A stretch of DNA of 64,000 nt, from assembly GCF_002278075.1 (NCBI RefSeq), contig NZ_CP022990.1, positions 2,604,001 to 2,668,000 on the forward strand, written 5' to 3'. Each line of letters starts with the position of its first letter. Within the stretch, counting starts at the first letter, position 1. Shown here piece after piece: positions 16,521-24,909 of this stretch. A program made the translations under genes and the position numbers. The notes under the pieces were generated by a model that searched no databases, had not been told where the DNA came from, and worked only from the letters and a program-made list of their open reading frames with translations. Source of the DNA: Paraburkholderia aromaticivorans (GTDB taxonomy: Bacteria; Pseudomonadota; Gammaproteobacteria; Burkholderiales; Burkholderiaceae).

Positions 16521-17663
16521 TCATGCTTGCGCCGTGCCTGCTTGCGCGCCCTGGCCGGCGCTGCCGTGGAACGGGTAGTCGATGTAGCCGGCCGCGTCGC
16601 CGCCGTACCAGCCGGTCGGCTTCGCGATTGCGAGCGGTGCGCGAGCCGCGATGCGCTCGACCAGATCGGGATTGGCGATATACGCGCGAGCGAACGCCAC
16701 CAGGTCGGCCTGGCCTTCGCGAATCAAGGTCTCGGCATGATCGACGGAGATCCCGCCGTTGACCATCAGCGTGCCGGAGAACACGCGGCGCATGCGCTCG
16801 ATGATGCGCGGCAGGTCCGGCTGCCCGCTCCAGCCGTTCGTATCCGCCGCATGCACGTAGGCGACGCCGAACTCGTCGAGCATCCTGCCGACGTAGTCGT
16901 AGGTGCCGTCCGGGTCCGCGTCGCGCACGTTGTTGTAGTGCGCGTACGGCGAGATGCGCACGCCGACCTGGTCGAGCGGGACCACCGAGCCGATCTCAGT
17001 GAGAATGTCGCGCAGGAAGTTGGCACGGTTCGCCACCGAGCCGCCGTAGCGGTCGTCGCGCGTATTGGTGGTCGACGAGAGGAACTGATGCGGCAGGTAG
17101 CCGTTCGCCGCGTGCACTTCGACGCCGTCGAAACCGGCGGCGATCGCGTTGGCCGCGCCCTGCCGGAAGGCGCCGATGGCGAGCCGCACTTCTTCGGGCG
17201 ACATCGCGCGCGAAGGCGTGGCGTGGATCTTGGTGTACTGGCCGTTGTGCAGTTGCGCCCACACCTGCAGCTGTTCGAGGTCGTCGTTCACGCCCGAAGG
17301 CGAGAGCGGCGCTTCGCCGCCGAGCAGCGCGAACGAGCTGACGCGTCCGCCATGCCATAACTGCATGAAGATGCGTCCGCCCGCCGCGTGCACCTGGCTC
17401 GTGATATGGCGCCAACCTTCGATCTGCTCTGCCGTAATGATGCCGGGCGTGAGGTCGAACGCCGCCGAGGCCGCACTGACATTGGTGGCTTCCGTGATGA
17501 TCAACCCGGCCGACGCGCGCTGCACATAGTATTCGGCCATCAGCTCGGTCGGGCGGCCGCGCACCGGCGCGCGCGAGCGGGTCATGGGCGCCATCGCGAC
17601 GCGGTTCGGCAAGTGCAATCCCGACAGATCGTAGCCGTCGAGCAGGGGCGAAAGGGAGGACAT
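16521..17663 (-). CDS. Old Yellow Enzyme family NADH:flavin oxidoreductase
   Basis: The 380-residue FMN-dependent reductase has an N-terminal LPNRVAMAPMTRSRA, RIFMQLWHGGRVS and VEVHAANGYLPHQFLS (the His/Asn pair that binds the substrate carbonyl or nitro group), and a C-terminal phosphate-binding region around MVNGGIS. The family reduces activated alkenes, nitro-esters or N-ethylmaleimide-like compounds; NemA and XenB are relatives. It lies in a minus-strand series with the Mo hydroxylase (75 bp downstream) and the MFS gene (149 bp upstream), so a common catabolic role is likely. The exact substrate is unknown. Confidence 0.92.
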   Translation of the reverse strand: MSSLSPLLDGYDLSGLHLPNRVAMAPMTRSRAPVRGRPTELMAEYYVQRASAGLIITEATNVSAASAAFDLTPGIITAEQIEGWRHITSQVHAAGGRIFMQLWHGGRVSSFALLGGEAPLSPSGVNDDLEQLQVWAQLHNGQYTKIHATPSRAMSPEEVRLAIGAFRQGAANAIAAGFDGVEVHAANGYLPHQFLSSTTNTRDDRYGGSVANRANFLRDILTEIGSVVPLDQVGVRISPYAHYNNVRDADPDGTYDYVGRMLDEFGVAYVHAADTNGWSGQPDLPRIIERMRRVFSGTLMVNGGISVDHAETLIREGQADLVAFARAYIANPDLVERIAARAPLAIAKPTGWYGGDAAGYIDYPFHGSAGQGAQAGTAQA

Positions 17664-17812
17664 GGTGATTCCTTAATGAGCAATCGGGCGTCGTTCAGGT
17701 GAATGACGATGCGGATCAGCGTATCGCCAAGCCCGCGAATTTTCCTGAAGCCACGCTGAAACGTTGTTAAACCGGACCGCGAGCCATCCAGTCATGGCGC
17801 GATACGCGTGGC

Positions 17813-19027
17813 TCAGGCGTGACGGGCGGCGTACGGACGGCCGATCACGAGGTAATGGGCCAGCGCGACGAGCGGAAAGGCCGTGGCGACCGCCGCGACG
17901 AGCGGCCAGCCGCCGTGTTCGTAAAGCGGGCTGGCGAGCGCCGACCCGAACGCGCCGCCCACGAAGATGCTCGTCATATACAGCGCGTTCAGGCGATTGC
18001 GGCTCGGCGCATGCAACGCGTAGATCTCGCGTTGCCCCAGCACCATGTTCATCTGCACGGCGAAATCGAGCACGATGCCGGTCGCGACGAGGCCGACCAC
18101 GCCCCACGCCGGATGGATCAACGCGGGCGCATAGGCGAACGCGCCCACCACCAGCGCGATCAGCGTCGCGCGCACCGTGTGGCCGGCATCGGCGAGACGG
18201 CCCGCTACCGGCGCCGAGGTCGCGCCGATCGCGCCGACCAGCGCGAAGATGCCGATCTCGGTTTGCGAAAGCCCGAACTGGCGGGTCAGCTCGACGGGGA
18301 TCGCGGTCCAGAACAGGCTGAACGAAGCGAACATCAGCGCCTGGTAAAACGAACGGTGGCGCAGCACCGGCATCGTGCGGACCAGTTGGCCGAGCGAGCC
18401 GATCAGTTCGAAGTAGGTGGCCTGGTGATCGGGCTGACGGCGCGGAATCGTCAGGGCGAGCACGCTGGTGACGATCGCCATCAGCACGGCGGCGGAGCCG
18501 AACACCGCGCGCCAGCCGAAGTGCCCGGCCACCACGCTGGAGATCGGCCGCGACAACAGGATGCCGAGCAGCAGGCCGCCCATGATGGTGCCGACCACCT
18601 TGCCGCGCGATTCGTCCGGCGCGAGATGCGCGGCGAGCGGAATCAGGATCTGCACGGCAACCGAACTGAAGCCGACCAGCAGCGAGATGCCGAGGAACAC
18701 GGCCGGTTGCTGCGCGAACGCCGCGGCGGCGAGACTGGCGATCGACACCAGCGCGGTGATGATCATCAGCTTGCGGTTTTCCAGCAAGTCGCCGAGCGGC
18801 ACGAGAAAGAACAGACCGAATGCATAGCCGATCTGCGTGAGCGAGACGATCAGGCTGGCGGTGCCGCCGGACATGTGGATCGCCGGTGCGATCAGTTCGG
18901 TGATCGGTTGCGCGTAGTACAGGTTCGCGACGATAGCGCCGCAGCAGAACGCGAACAACGCGATCAGTCCGCGTGTCAGCTTGACGGGGCTGCGGGCGCC
19001 CGTCGCGGTGGATGCCTGGGTTGACAT
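17813..19027 (-). CDS. MFS transporter
   Basis: The 404-residue protein has about twelve hydrophobic segments. The N-terminal half carries ANLYYAQPI and GDLLENRKLM, the typical cytoplasmic loop 2-3 signature of drug/metabolite MFS carriers. It is related to YnfM-like and arabinose-efflux-like carriers. It lies 37 bp after the FAD monooxygenase gene on the same strand. It probably moves the substrate or a product of the pathway; direction cannot be deduced. Confidence 0.9.
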   Translation of the reverse strand: MSTQASTATGARSPVKLTRGLIALFAFCCGAIVANLYYAQPITELIAPAIHMSGGTASLIVSLTQIGYAFGLFFLVPLGDLLENRKLMIITALVSIASLAAAAFAQQPAVFLGISLLVGFSSVAVQILIPLAAHLAPDESRGKVVGTIMGGLLLGILLSRPISSVVAGHFGWRAVFGSAAVLMAIVTSVLALTIPRRQPDHQATYFELIGSLGQLVRTMPVLRHRSFYQALMFASFSLFWTAIPVELTRQFGLSQTEIGIFALVGAIGATSAPVAGRLADAGHTVRATLIALVVGAFAYAPALIHPAWGVVGLVATGIVLDFAVQMNMVLGQREIYALHAPSRNRLNALYMTSIFVGGAFGSALASPLYEHGGWPLVAAVATAFPLVALAHYLVIGRPYAARHA

Positions 19028-19064
19028 GACGACTCCTTGAAGAAGAGAAACGGAAAACGCGGGT

Positions 19065-20213
19065 TCAGCGCGCGAGGTTCATCACGCGGTCGCCGAGCGA
19101 GATGCCCAGATCGGTCATCAGCCTGCCGCGCTGCAACTGTTGGTTCTCCCAACGTTTCAGCGCTGAATCGATCGTCGCGCCGCCTGGCCATGTCGAGGAC
19201 AACGCGAGCGCCAGCGCATGCGCATTGGCGGCCGCTTTCGCCGTGCTGCCCGCCGTGTGAGGGCGCGGCACCGACGCGGCGTCGCCGAGCAGCACCGCGC
19301 GGCCGAACACCATCTTCGGCGAGCGCAGATCGACGATCGGCTGCATGAAGGGAGCGTCGGTCGCGTCGACGAGGGCGCGGAACGTCGGGCCCAGCAACGC
19401 TTGCGCGTCCTCGCGGAGCCGCAGGATGTCGGCGCGCTTGGTCGAGCCCGGCGGCAGTGAAAACGCGCGCCGGATGCCGTGACGATCGACCAGCAATTCC
19501 TCGAGCGTTGCCTCGTCGTACTTGCGATACCACACCCAGTTGAAGCGCCGCTCGCCGGCCACGGTCGAATCGTTCTCGCCCGGAATCAGATACGAGAGGC
19601 CCGAATGCCCGTCGCCTTGCTGAAACGCGAAGCGGCCGCGCAGCATGTCCGCCGCGTGCAAGGGCAGATCCGGTTCCTCGACGAGGCCGCGCCATGCCAC
19701 ATAGCCCGCATACTGCGGCGCGACTTCGGGCAGCAGGCGTTGCCTGAGCGCCGAGCGGATGCCGTCGGCGCCGATCAGCAGGTCCGCCTGCTCGCTGCGG
19801 TCGCTCTCGAACCGCGCGACGATCCGCTCGCCTTCCATGTGGAAGTCGACAAAGGTCTCGCCGGCATGCAGATGAGGCGCGGGCAGCGCGTCTTTCATGG
19901 CGCGGTACAGCAGGCCCCACGAGGTCTGCATCTGCGGCATGTAAAGCTGCTCGACCACCCGGTCCTCGCGGTCCAGGTAGATGCGATCGCCCGAGGCCAC
20001 GCCTGGCGGGTCCGGCAGTTCGATGCCGGCGAAGGCGAGCGCGTCCAGCACGTCCGGCTGCAGCACGACGCCGCCGCCACGGCTTTCGAGCTGGTTCGGC
20101 GAGGTCTCGAACACGTCCACGTCCCAGCCGGCCGCGCGCAATGTACTAGCCGTCAGCAAGCCGCCAAGCGATCCGCCGATCACGACGGCACGCGGTTTCT
20201 CCAGCGCTCTCAT
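19065..20213 (-). CDS. FAD-dependent aromatic monooxygenase
   Basis: The 382-residue group A flavin hydroxylase has a Rossmann motif VVIGGSLGGLLTAS at the N-terminus, LLIGADGIRSALRQR (DG motif, NADPH/FAD) and AVLLGDAASVPRPH (GD motif). The segment LPEVAPQYAGYVAWRGLVEE resembles 2,6-dihydroxypyridine 3-hydroxylase-like enzymes. It probably inserts one oxygen into a hydroxylated aromatic or N-heterocycle. The ATG at 20213 overlaps the stop of the preceding DsbA-family gene. It is a clear paralogue of the monooxygenase at 49360-50583. Confidence 0.9.
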   Translation of the reverse strand: MRALEKPRAVVIGGSLGGLLTASTLRAAGWDVDVFETSPNQLESRGGGVVLQPDVLDALAFAGIELPDPPGVASGDRIYLDREDRVVEQLYMPQMQTSWGLLYRAMKDALPAPHLHAGETFVDFHMEGERIVARFESDRSEQADLLIGADGIRSALRQRLLPEVAPQYAGYVAWRGLVEEPDLPLHAADMLRGRFAFQQGDGHSGLSYLIPGENDSTVAGERRFNWVWYRKYDEATLEELLVDRHGIRRAFSLPPGSTKRADILRLREDAQALLGPTFRALVDATDAPFMQPIVDLRSPKMVFGRAVLLGDAASVPRPHTAGSTAKAAANAHALALALSSTWPGGATIDSALKRWENQQLQRGRLMTDLGISLGDRVMNLAR

Positions 20214-20863
20214 GCTGCCTTCCTTTGCCCTGCCGAACGCAGCGCGTGGATGAAGACCGCGGGCGGCTGCGCGCCGCTGATCACATCGCCGTCGATGCGG
20301 ATGGTCGGCACGGCCTGAACGCCCAGACTGTCGGCCCGCTTGCGCGCCGCATCGATCTCCTGATTGCCGGCGGTGCTCAGCAAATACGCGCGCACCGCGT
20401 CCGCGTCGAAGGCCTGTTGCGCGGCAAGCGCGACCAGCGTGTCGAGCGAGCCGATGTCGCGGCCTTCGCAGAAGTAAGCGGCGTAGATCGCCTGATACAA
20501 CGCGGCCGTCGCGCGCGGCTCGTTGCGCTGCTGCGCGAACTGCATCAGACGATGCGCGAGACGCGTATTGGGCGTGCGCAGCACCTTGTCGTAATGGAAG
20601 CGCGCGCCGGCCGCCAGACCGGCGGCGGTGACCTGCGCATCCATGCTCTGCGAGCGCGCCCAGCTGCCGAACTTCTGGCTGCGATAGGCACGCCGGTCCA
20701 TGCCTTCGGCCGGCATGGCCGGGTTCAACTCGAACGGCACATAGCGGATCGACACAACCGTGTCCGCACCGGCATCCGTCAGCGCCGACGCGAGATTGCG
20801 CTCGCCGATCCAGCACCACGGACAAATGAAGTCGTAATTGATCTCGACCTGAATGGCTTGCAT
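20210..20863 (-). CDS. DsbA-family oxidoreductase / 2-hydroxychromene-2-carboxylate isomerase-like
   Basis: The 217-residue thioredoxin-fold protein begins MQAIQVEINYDF and has a CPWC motif (Cys14, Cys17) and a cis-Pro loop at VQAVPTIRIDGD. It belongs to the FrnE/HCCA-isomerase branch, whose members are either disulfide-handling proteins or glutathione-dependent isomerases of aromatic catabolism. Given its place as first gene of an aromatic-oxidation series, an accessory catabolic role is likely. GAGGGA precedes the ATG at 20863; upstream codons of the open frame enter the divergent promoter region. Confidence 0.87.
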   Translation of the reverse strand: MQAIQVEINYDFICPWCWIGERNLASALTDAGADTVVSIRYVPFELNPAMPAEGMDRRAYRSQKFGSWARSQSMDAQVTAAGLAAGARFHYDKVLRTPNTRLAHRLMQFAQQRNEPRATAALYQAIYAAYFCEGRDIGSLDTLVALAAQQAFDADAVRAYLLSTAGNQEIDAARKRADSLGVQAVPTIRIDGDVISGAQPPAVFIHALRSAGQRKAA

Positions 20864-20942
20864 GTCGCATCCCTCATTAGGCAACGGATGCAGCTTATCT
20901 GTTGCGTTGCCGGCGGTGAATATGGATAAAATGCAAGCTGGC

Positions 20943-20959
20943 GTTGCGTTTTTTGCAAC
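20943..20959. promoter_or_regulatory. Candidate LysR operator
   Basis: The dyad GTTGC-N7-GCAAC (20943-20959) contains the T-N11-A core of LysR-type boxes (T20945, A20957). It sits between the divergent LysR gene and the catabolic series, 23 bp before the LysR start. Additional GCAAC and GTTGC half-sites lie between it and the DsbA-family gene. Confidence 0.55.
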
Positions 20960-20981
20960 CAAACTGTGGATGAGACCGACC

Positions 20982-21902
20982 ATGGACAAATTCCTCGCCG
21001 TCAAGACCTTGCTCGAAGTGGCGGACGCCGGCGGCTTTTCGAAGGCTGCTCAACGTCTGGGCGTGGCGACTTCGTCGGTCACGCGCCTGATGGACTCGCT
21101 GGAGGCCTCCCTCGGCACCGCGCTGCTGACGCGCACGCCGCGAAAGGTCAGCTTGACGGACGCCGGCATCGCCTACGTCGAACAGGTTGCGAAGGTGCTC
21201 GACGATCTGGCCGAGGCAGACGAGAGCGTGTTCGACAGCGGCGCGTCGCCGGTCGGCGCGCTGCGAATTTCGGTTCCGTCCACCTACAGCCGGCTGCGCC
21301 TCGCGCCGCACCTCGCGGCCTTTCTCTCCGACAATCCACGCGTATTTCTCGACGTCGTGGTCGCCGACCACTTTGCCGATCTCGCGCTCGACCGGATCGA
21401 CGTCGCGATCCGGATCGGTCTTGCCGATCGCGACGCCAACCTGATCGTCAAAAAACTGGCGGACAATCCGCGCTACGTGGTGGCGAGCCACGACTACCTC
21501 GAACGCAGCGGCACGCCGTCCACGCCGCAGGATCTCGCCGACCACGAGTGCCTGCGCTTCGCCTATGGCGGCGGCTATCGCACTCGCCAGGTCTGGACCT
21601 TCCAGCGCGAGGGCGCGGCGCAACGCGTCGACGTGCGCGGGCATCTGCTGTCGAACAATCTCGACATCCTGCTCGAAGCGGTGATGGCGGGACGCGGCAT
21701 CGCACTGCTGCCCGAATGGCAGGTCGCGGCCGAAATTCGCGCGGGCCGTCTGCTGCGCCTGTTCGAACACTTCGACGCGAGTCCTCATGCGGGAGACGCC
21801 GTCGTCTATGCGGCGTATCTCCCCAATCGCCGCCAGTCCAGCAAAGTGCGCGCGCTGGTTCGGTTTCTCGAAACGCGGCTTCGCGCGTCGCTCGAAGGTT
21901 GA
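20982..21902 (+). CDS. LysR-family transcriptional regulator
   Basis: The 306-residue protein has an N-terminal winged helix (MDKFLAVKTLLEVADAGGFSKAA, helix-turn-helix through LMDSLEASLG) and a C-terminal periplasmic-binding-like effector domain. The sequence resembles the DhmR/AaeR-like cluster that uses short N-termini. It is divergent from the DsbA-family/monooxygenase/MFS/OYE series with a 118-bp intergenic region holding a LysR-type dyad, so it probably controls that series. Met at 20970 is an alternative start; neither has a strong Shine-Dalgarno sequence. Confidence 0.9.
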   Translation: MDKFLAVKTLLEVADAGGFSKAAQRLGVATSSVTRLMDSLEASLGTALLTRTPRKVSLTDAGIAYVEQVAKVLDDLAEADESVFDSGASPVGALRISVPSTYSRLRLAPHLAAFLSDNPRVFLDVVVADHFADLALDRIDVAIRIGLADRDANLIVKKLADNPRYVVASHDYLERSGTPSTPQDLADHECLRFAYGGGYRTRQVWTFQREGAAQRVDVRGHLLSNNLDILLEAVMAGRGIALLPEWQVAAEIRAGRLLRLFEHFDASPHAGDAVVYAAYLPNRRQSSKVRALVRFLETRLRASLEG

Positions 21903-22240
21903 ACGGCGGCGCGCGCCGCGCTCGCTTAGTGGGTCTTTCACCGCGCATTCCACCGGTCTGACTGATCGAAGTCGCGAAAGGGTGATTCAAGGCTGATTGC
22001 AGTGTAGGAATGCCGCGCACATAAAGTCCTGCAGAAAACATGAAATGTTCTGAGCGGGCGCCGGCGCTCGGCCGCGCGCCCAAACGCGCTTTGCCGACCA
22101 TATTGTTTAAGAACTATTAAGGTCGTTCGCCAAGGACTCGGCAAAAACCCGTGGCTAGAATGGGCTCCAGCTTTTCTCGCACTTCAAGCGAGTGCGGCCT
22201 GTCCTCCCATGTTCACCAAACCTTTAGGAAGTACAAAGCC
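21903..22240. other. Intergenic gap, 338 bp, with direct repeat
   Basis: No gene is supported here. The right half is AT-rich and carries TTTAAG (22106-22111) and ATTAAG (22116-22121), a direct repeat at 10-bp period, then CGCCAAGG (22128-22135). TAGAAT at 22156-22161 could be a -10. The gap probably holds the promoter for the hydrolase cluster that starts at 22241. Confidence 0.45.
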
Positions 22241-22930
22241 ATGGCAAATCCGAAACTTGAAGTCCTCACGCCTGCAAACTCGCAGATCATCTTCATCGAC
22301 CAACAGCCGCAAATGGCTTTTGGAGTCCAGTCCATTGACCGTCAGGTACTCAAGAACAACGTAGTAGGACTCGCGAAGGCGGCGCGGGTGTTTAACATCC
22401 CTACCACGATCACGACCGTGGAATCCGAAAGTTTCTCTGGCTATACGTACCCGGAATTGCTGGACGTATTTCCGGAGCACAAGGTGCTCGAACGCTCGTC
22501 CATGAACTCGTGGGACGACCAGAAGGTTCGTGACTCGCTTGCTGCGAATGGCCGAAAAAAGGTAGTGGTGGCGGGTCTGTGGACCGAGGTTTGCAACAAC
22601 ACGTTTGCGCTGTGCGCCATGGCCGAGGGCGACTACGAAATCTATATGGTCGCCGACGCGTCGGGCGGGACCTCGAAGGACGCGCACGACTACGCGATGC
22701 AGCGGATGATTCAGGCCGGCGTGGTGCCGATGACCTGGCAACAGGTGCTGCTCGAATGGCAACGCGATTGGGCACACAAAGAGACTTACAACGAAGTCAT
22801 GGCGATTGCCAAAGAGCATTCGGGCGCGTACGGGATGGGCGTGGACTACGCGTACACCATGGTGCACAAGGCTCCCCAGCGCGCGGCGGGGACGCATGAG
22901 GTTCTGGCGCCGGTGCCCGCAAAGAAGTAA
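22241..22930 (+). CDS. Isochorismatase-family hydrolase (YcaC-like)
   Basis: The 229-residue cysteine hydrolase has the catalytic Asp in IIFIDQQPQ (Asp20) and the nucleophile in AGLWTEVCNN (Cys118), followed by the usual DASGG turn. It is nearest the YcaC-like branch, whose substrates are poorly known amides or imides. A C-terminal extension of about 30 residues ends in PVPAKK. AGGAAG precedes the ATG at 22241. The amidohydrolase gene begins 71 bp later, so the two probably act on related compounds. Confidence 0.88.
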   Translation: MANPKLEVLTPANSQIIFIDQQPQMAFGVQSIDRQVLKNNVVGLAKAARVFNIPTTITTVESESFSGYTYPELLDVFPEHKVLERSSMNSWDDQKVRDSLAANGRKKVVVAGLWTEVCNNTFALCAMAEGDYEIYMVADASGGTSKDAHDYAMQRMIQAGVVPMTWQQVLLEWQRDWAHKETYNEVMAIAKEHSGAYGMGVDYAYTMVHKAPQRAAGTHEVLAPVPAKK

Positions 22931-23001
22931 GCAGCGACGAGCGCCCGCTTCCCATGAATAGCTCCGCGCTTGAAAGCGGAGCGCTCCCTATGAGGATCGC
23001 C

Positions 23002-24870
23002 ATGAATTCCAGTACTTCCGAATTGACGCCGGCCGAGGTCGTGTTCTTCAACGGCAAGATCGCCACGCAGGACGACAAGCGTTCATTCGCCGACTCGCTT
23101 GCCGTCGCGAACGGCCGGGTCCTCGCTTCGGGTCCGCGCGAGACGGTAATGCGTCACGCCAACGGCAACACGCGCCATGTCGACCTCAAAGGGCGCACGG
23201 TCATTCCCGGTCTTAACGACTCGCATCTGCACATCATTCGCGGCGGCCTGAACTTCAATATGGAGTTGCGCTGGGACGGCGTGCCGTCGCTCGCCGACGC
23301 GCTCGACATGCTGCGCAAACAGGTGGCGCGCACTCCGGCGCCGCAGTGGGTGCGCGTGGTGGGCGGCTGGAACGAATTCCAGTTTGCCGAGCGGCGCGGC
23401 CCGACGCTCGAAGAAATCAACGCGATCGCACCGGACACGCCGGTGTTCATCCTGCATCTGTACGACAGCGCGCTATTGAATGCAGCGGCGCTGCGCGCGG
23501 TCGGCTATACCAGGGACACCCCGAACCCGCCGGGCGGCGAGATCCAGCGCGACAAGCGCGGCAATCCGACCGGCATGCTGATCGCCCGGTCCAACGCCGG
23601 CCTGCTGTACGCGACGCTCGCAAAAGGCCCGAAGCTCGCGCCGGAAGACCAGCGCAACTCCACGCGCCATTTCATGCGTGAGTTGAACCGCCTCGGCGTG
23701 ACGAGCGCGATCGACGCGGGCGGCGGCTATCAGGCCTATCCGGACGACTACGCCGTCATCATGGAGATGGCGAAGAAGAGCGAACTGACCGTTCGGATTG
23801 CCTACAACCTGTTCACACAGAATGCGAAGAAGGAAATCGAGGACTTCGCCAAGTGGGTGAAGATGACCAAGCCCGGCGAGGGCGACGATTTCCTGCGCGT
23901 GAATGGCGCTGGGGAGATGCTGGTGTTTTCCGCCGCGGACTTCGAAGACTTTCTCGAACCGCGCCCGGACTTGCCCGAGTCGCTGGAGACCGAACTGGAA
24001 GCGGTCGTCAGGCTGCTGGTGGCGAACCGCTGGCCGTTCCGTCTGCACGCCACCTACAACGAATCGATCGAGCGTTTCCTGAACGTGTTCGAACGCGTGA
24101 ACGCCGATATTCCGTTCGACGGCCTGCGCTGGTTCTTCGATCACTGCGAGACCATCACGCAGAAGAACATCGACCGGGTGAAGGCGCTCGGCGGCGGCAT
24201 TGCGATCCAGCACCGGATGGCGTATCAGGGCGAGTACTTCATTCATCAATACGGCGAAGAGGCGGTCAAGCGCACGCCGCCGATCCGCCACATGCTCGAC
24301 GCCGGCCTGCCGGTCGGCGCGGGCACGGACGCCACGCGCGTCGCGAGTTTCAACCCGTTCGTGTCGCTGTACTGGATGGTGTCGGGCAAGACCGTCGGCG
24401 GCACCGCGATGTACGGGAGCGAGAACAAGCTCGACCGAATGGAGGCGTTGCGCCGCTATACGGTGGGCAGTGCATGGTTCTCGAACGAAGAGGAACGCAA
24501 GGGCGCGCTGGTACCGGGCCAGTTCGCCGACTTCGCGGTGTTGAGCGAAGACTATTTCACCGTCGACGAGAGCCGCATCAAGTACCTGAGTTCGAACATG
24601 ACGGTGGTGGGCGGCAAGGTCGTCTATGCGGACGACGAATTCGCGCCGCTCGCACCGCCCGATCTGCCGGTCAGCCCGTCATGGTCGCCGGTGGCGGAAT
24701 TCGGCGGCTACAGCCGCTATAAGCCGACGGCGGTGGCGTGCGTGGACGGCTGCGTGAATCTGTGCGGCGTGCATGCGCATGCGCACGGCTGGGCATGGCG
24801 CAAGAACGTGCCGGTCAGCGATTCGAACGGCTTCTGGGGCGCGTTGGGATGCAGCTGTTTCGCGTTCTGA
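23002..24870 (+). CDS. YtcJ-type amidohydrolase
   Basis: The 622-residue metal-dependent hydrolase has an N-terminal beta-sandwich, then the metal site VIPGLNDSHLHI, internal HATYN and DHCE His residues, and a late GAGTDA Asp. This is the order seen in COG1574/YtcJ enzymes, a group that includes N-substituted formamide deformylase. No signal peptide is present. The C-terminal tail has several Cys residues (ACVDGCVNLCGVHAHAHG), which is unusual. The ATG at 23002 is preferred over 22954 because GAGGA lies seven bases upstream. Context suggests hydrolysis of an amide or formamide. Confidence 0.88.
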   Translation: MNSSTSELTPAEVVFFNGKIATQDDKRSFADSLAVANGRVLASGPRETVMRHANGNTRHVDLKGRTVIPGLNDSHLHIIRGGLNFNMELRWDGVPSLADALDMLRKQVARTPAPQWVRVVGGWNEFQFAERRGPTLEEINAIAPDTPVFILHLYDSALLNAAALRAVGYTRDTPNPPGGEIQRDKRGNPTGMLIARSNAGLLYATLAKGPKLAPEDQRNSTRHFMRELNRLGVTSAIDAGGGYQAYPDDYAVIMEMAKKSELTVRIAYNLFTQNAKKEIEDFAKWVKMTKPGEGDDFLRVNGAGEMLVFSAADFEDFLEPRPDLPESLETELEAVVRLLVANRWPFRLHATYNESIERFLNVFERVNADIPFDGLRWFFDHCETITQKNIDRVKALGGGIAIQHRMAYQGEYFIHQYGEEAVKRTPPIRHMLDAGLPVGAGTDATRVASFNPFVSLYWMVSGKTVGGTAMYGSENKLDRMEALRRYTVGSAWFSNEEERKGALVPGQFADFAVLSEDYFTVDESRIKYLSSNMTVVGGKVVYADDEFAPLAPPDLPVSPSWSPVAEFGGYSRYKPTAVACVDGCVNLCGVHAHAHGWAWRKNVPVSDSNGFWGALGCSCFAF

Positions 24871-24909
24871 TCACCCTGGCCGCGTAGCGCGAGGCGAGCG
24901 AGGACCTTT

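Noticed and set aside
15171..17360. 729-residue plus-strand frame opposite the cytochrome and Old Yellow Enzyme genes
   Set aside because: Arg/His-rich translation with no domain; antisense to two clear genes. High GC keeps the frame open.
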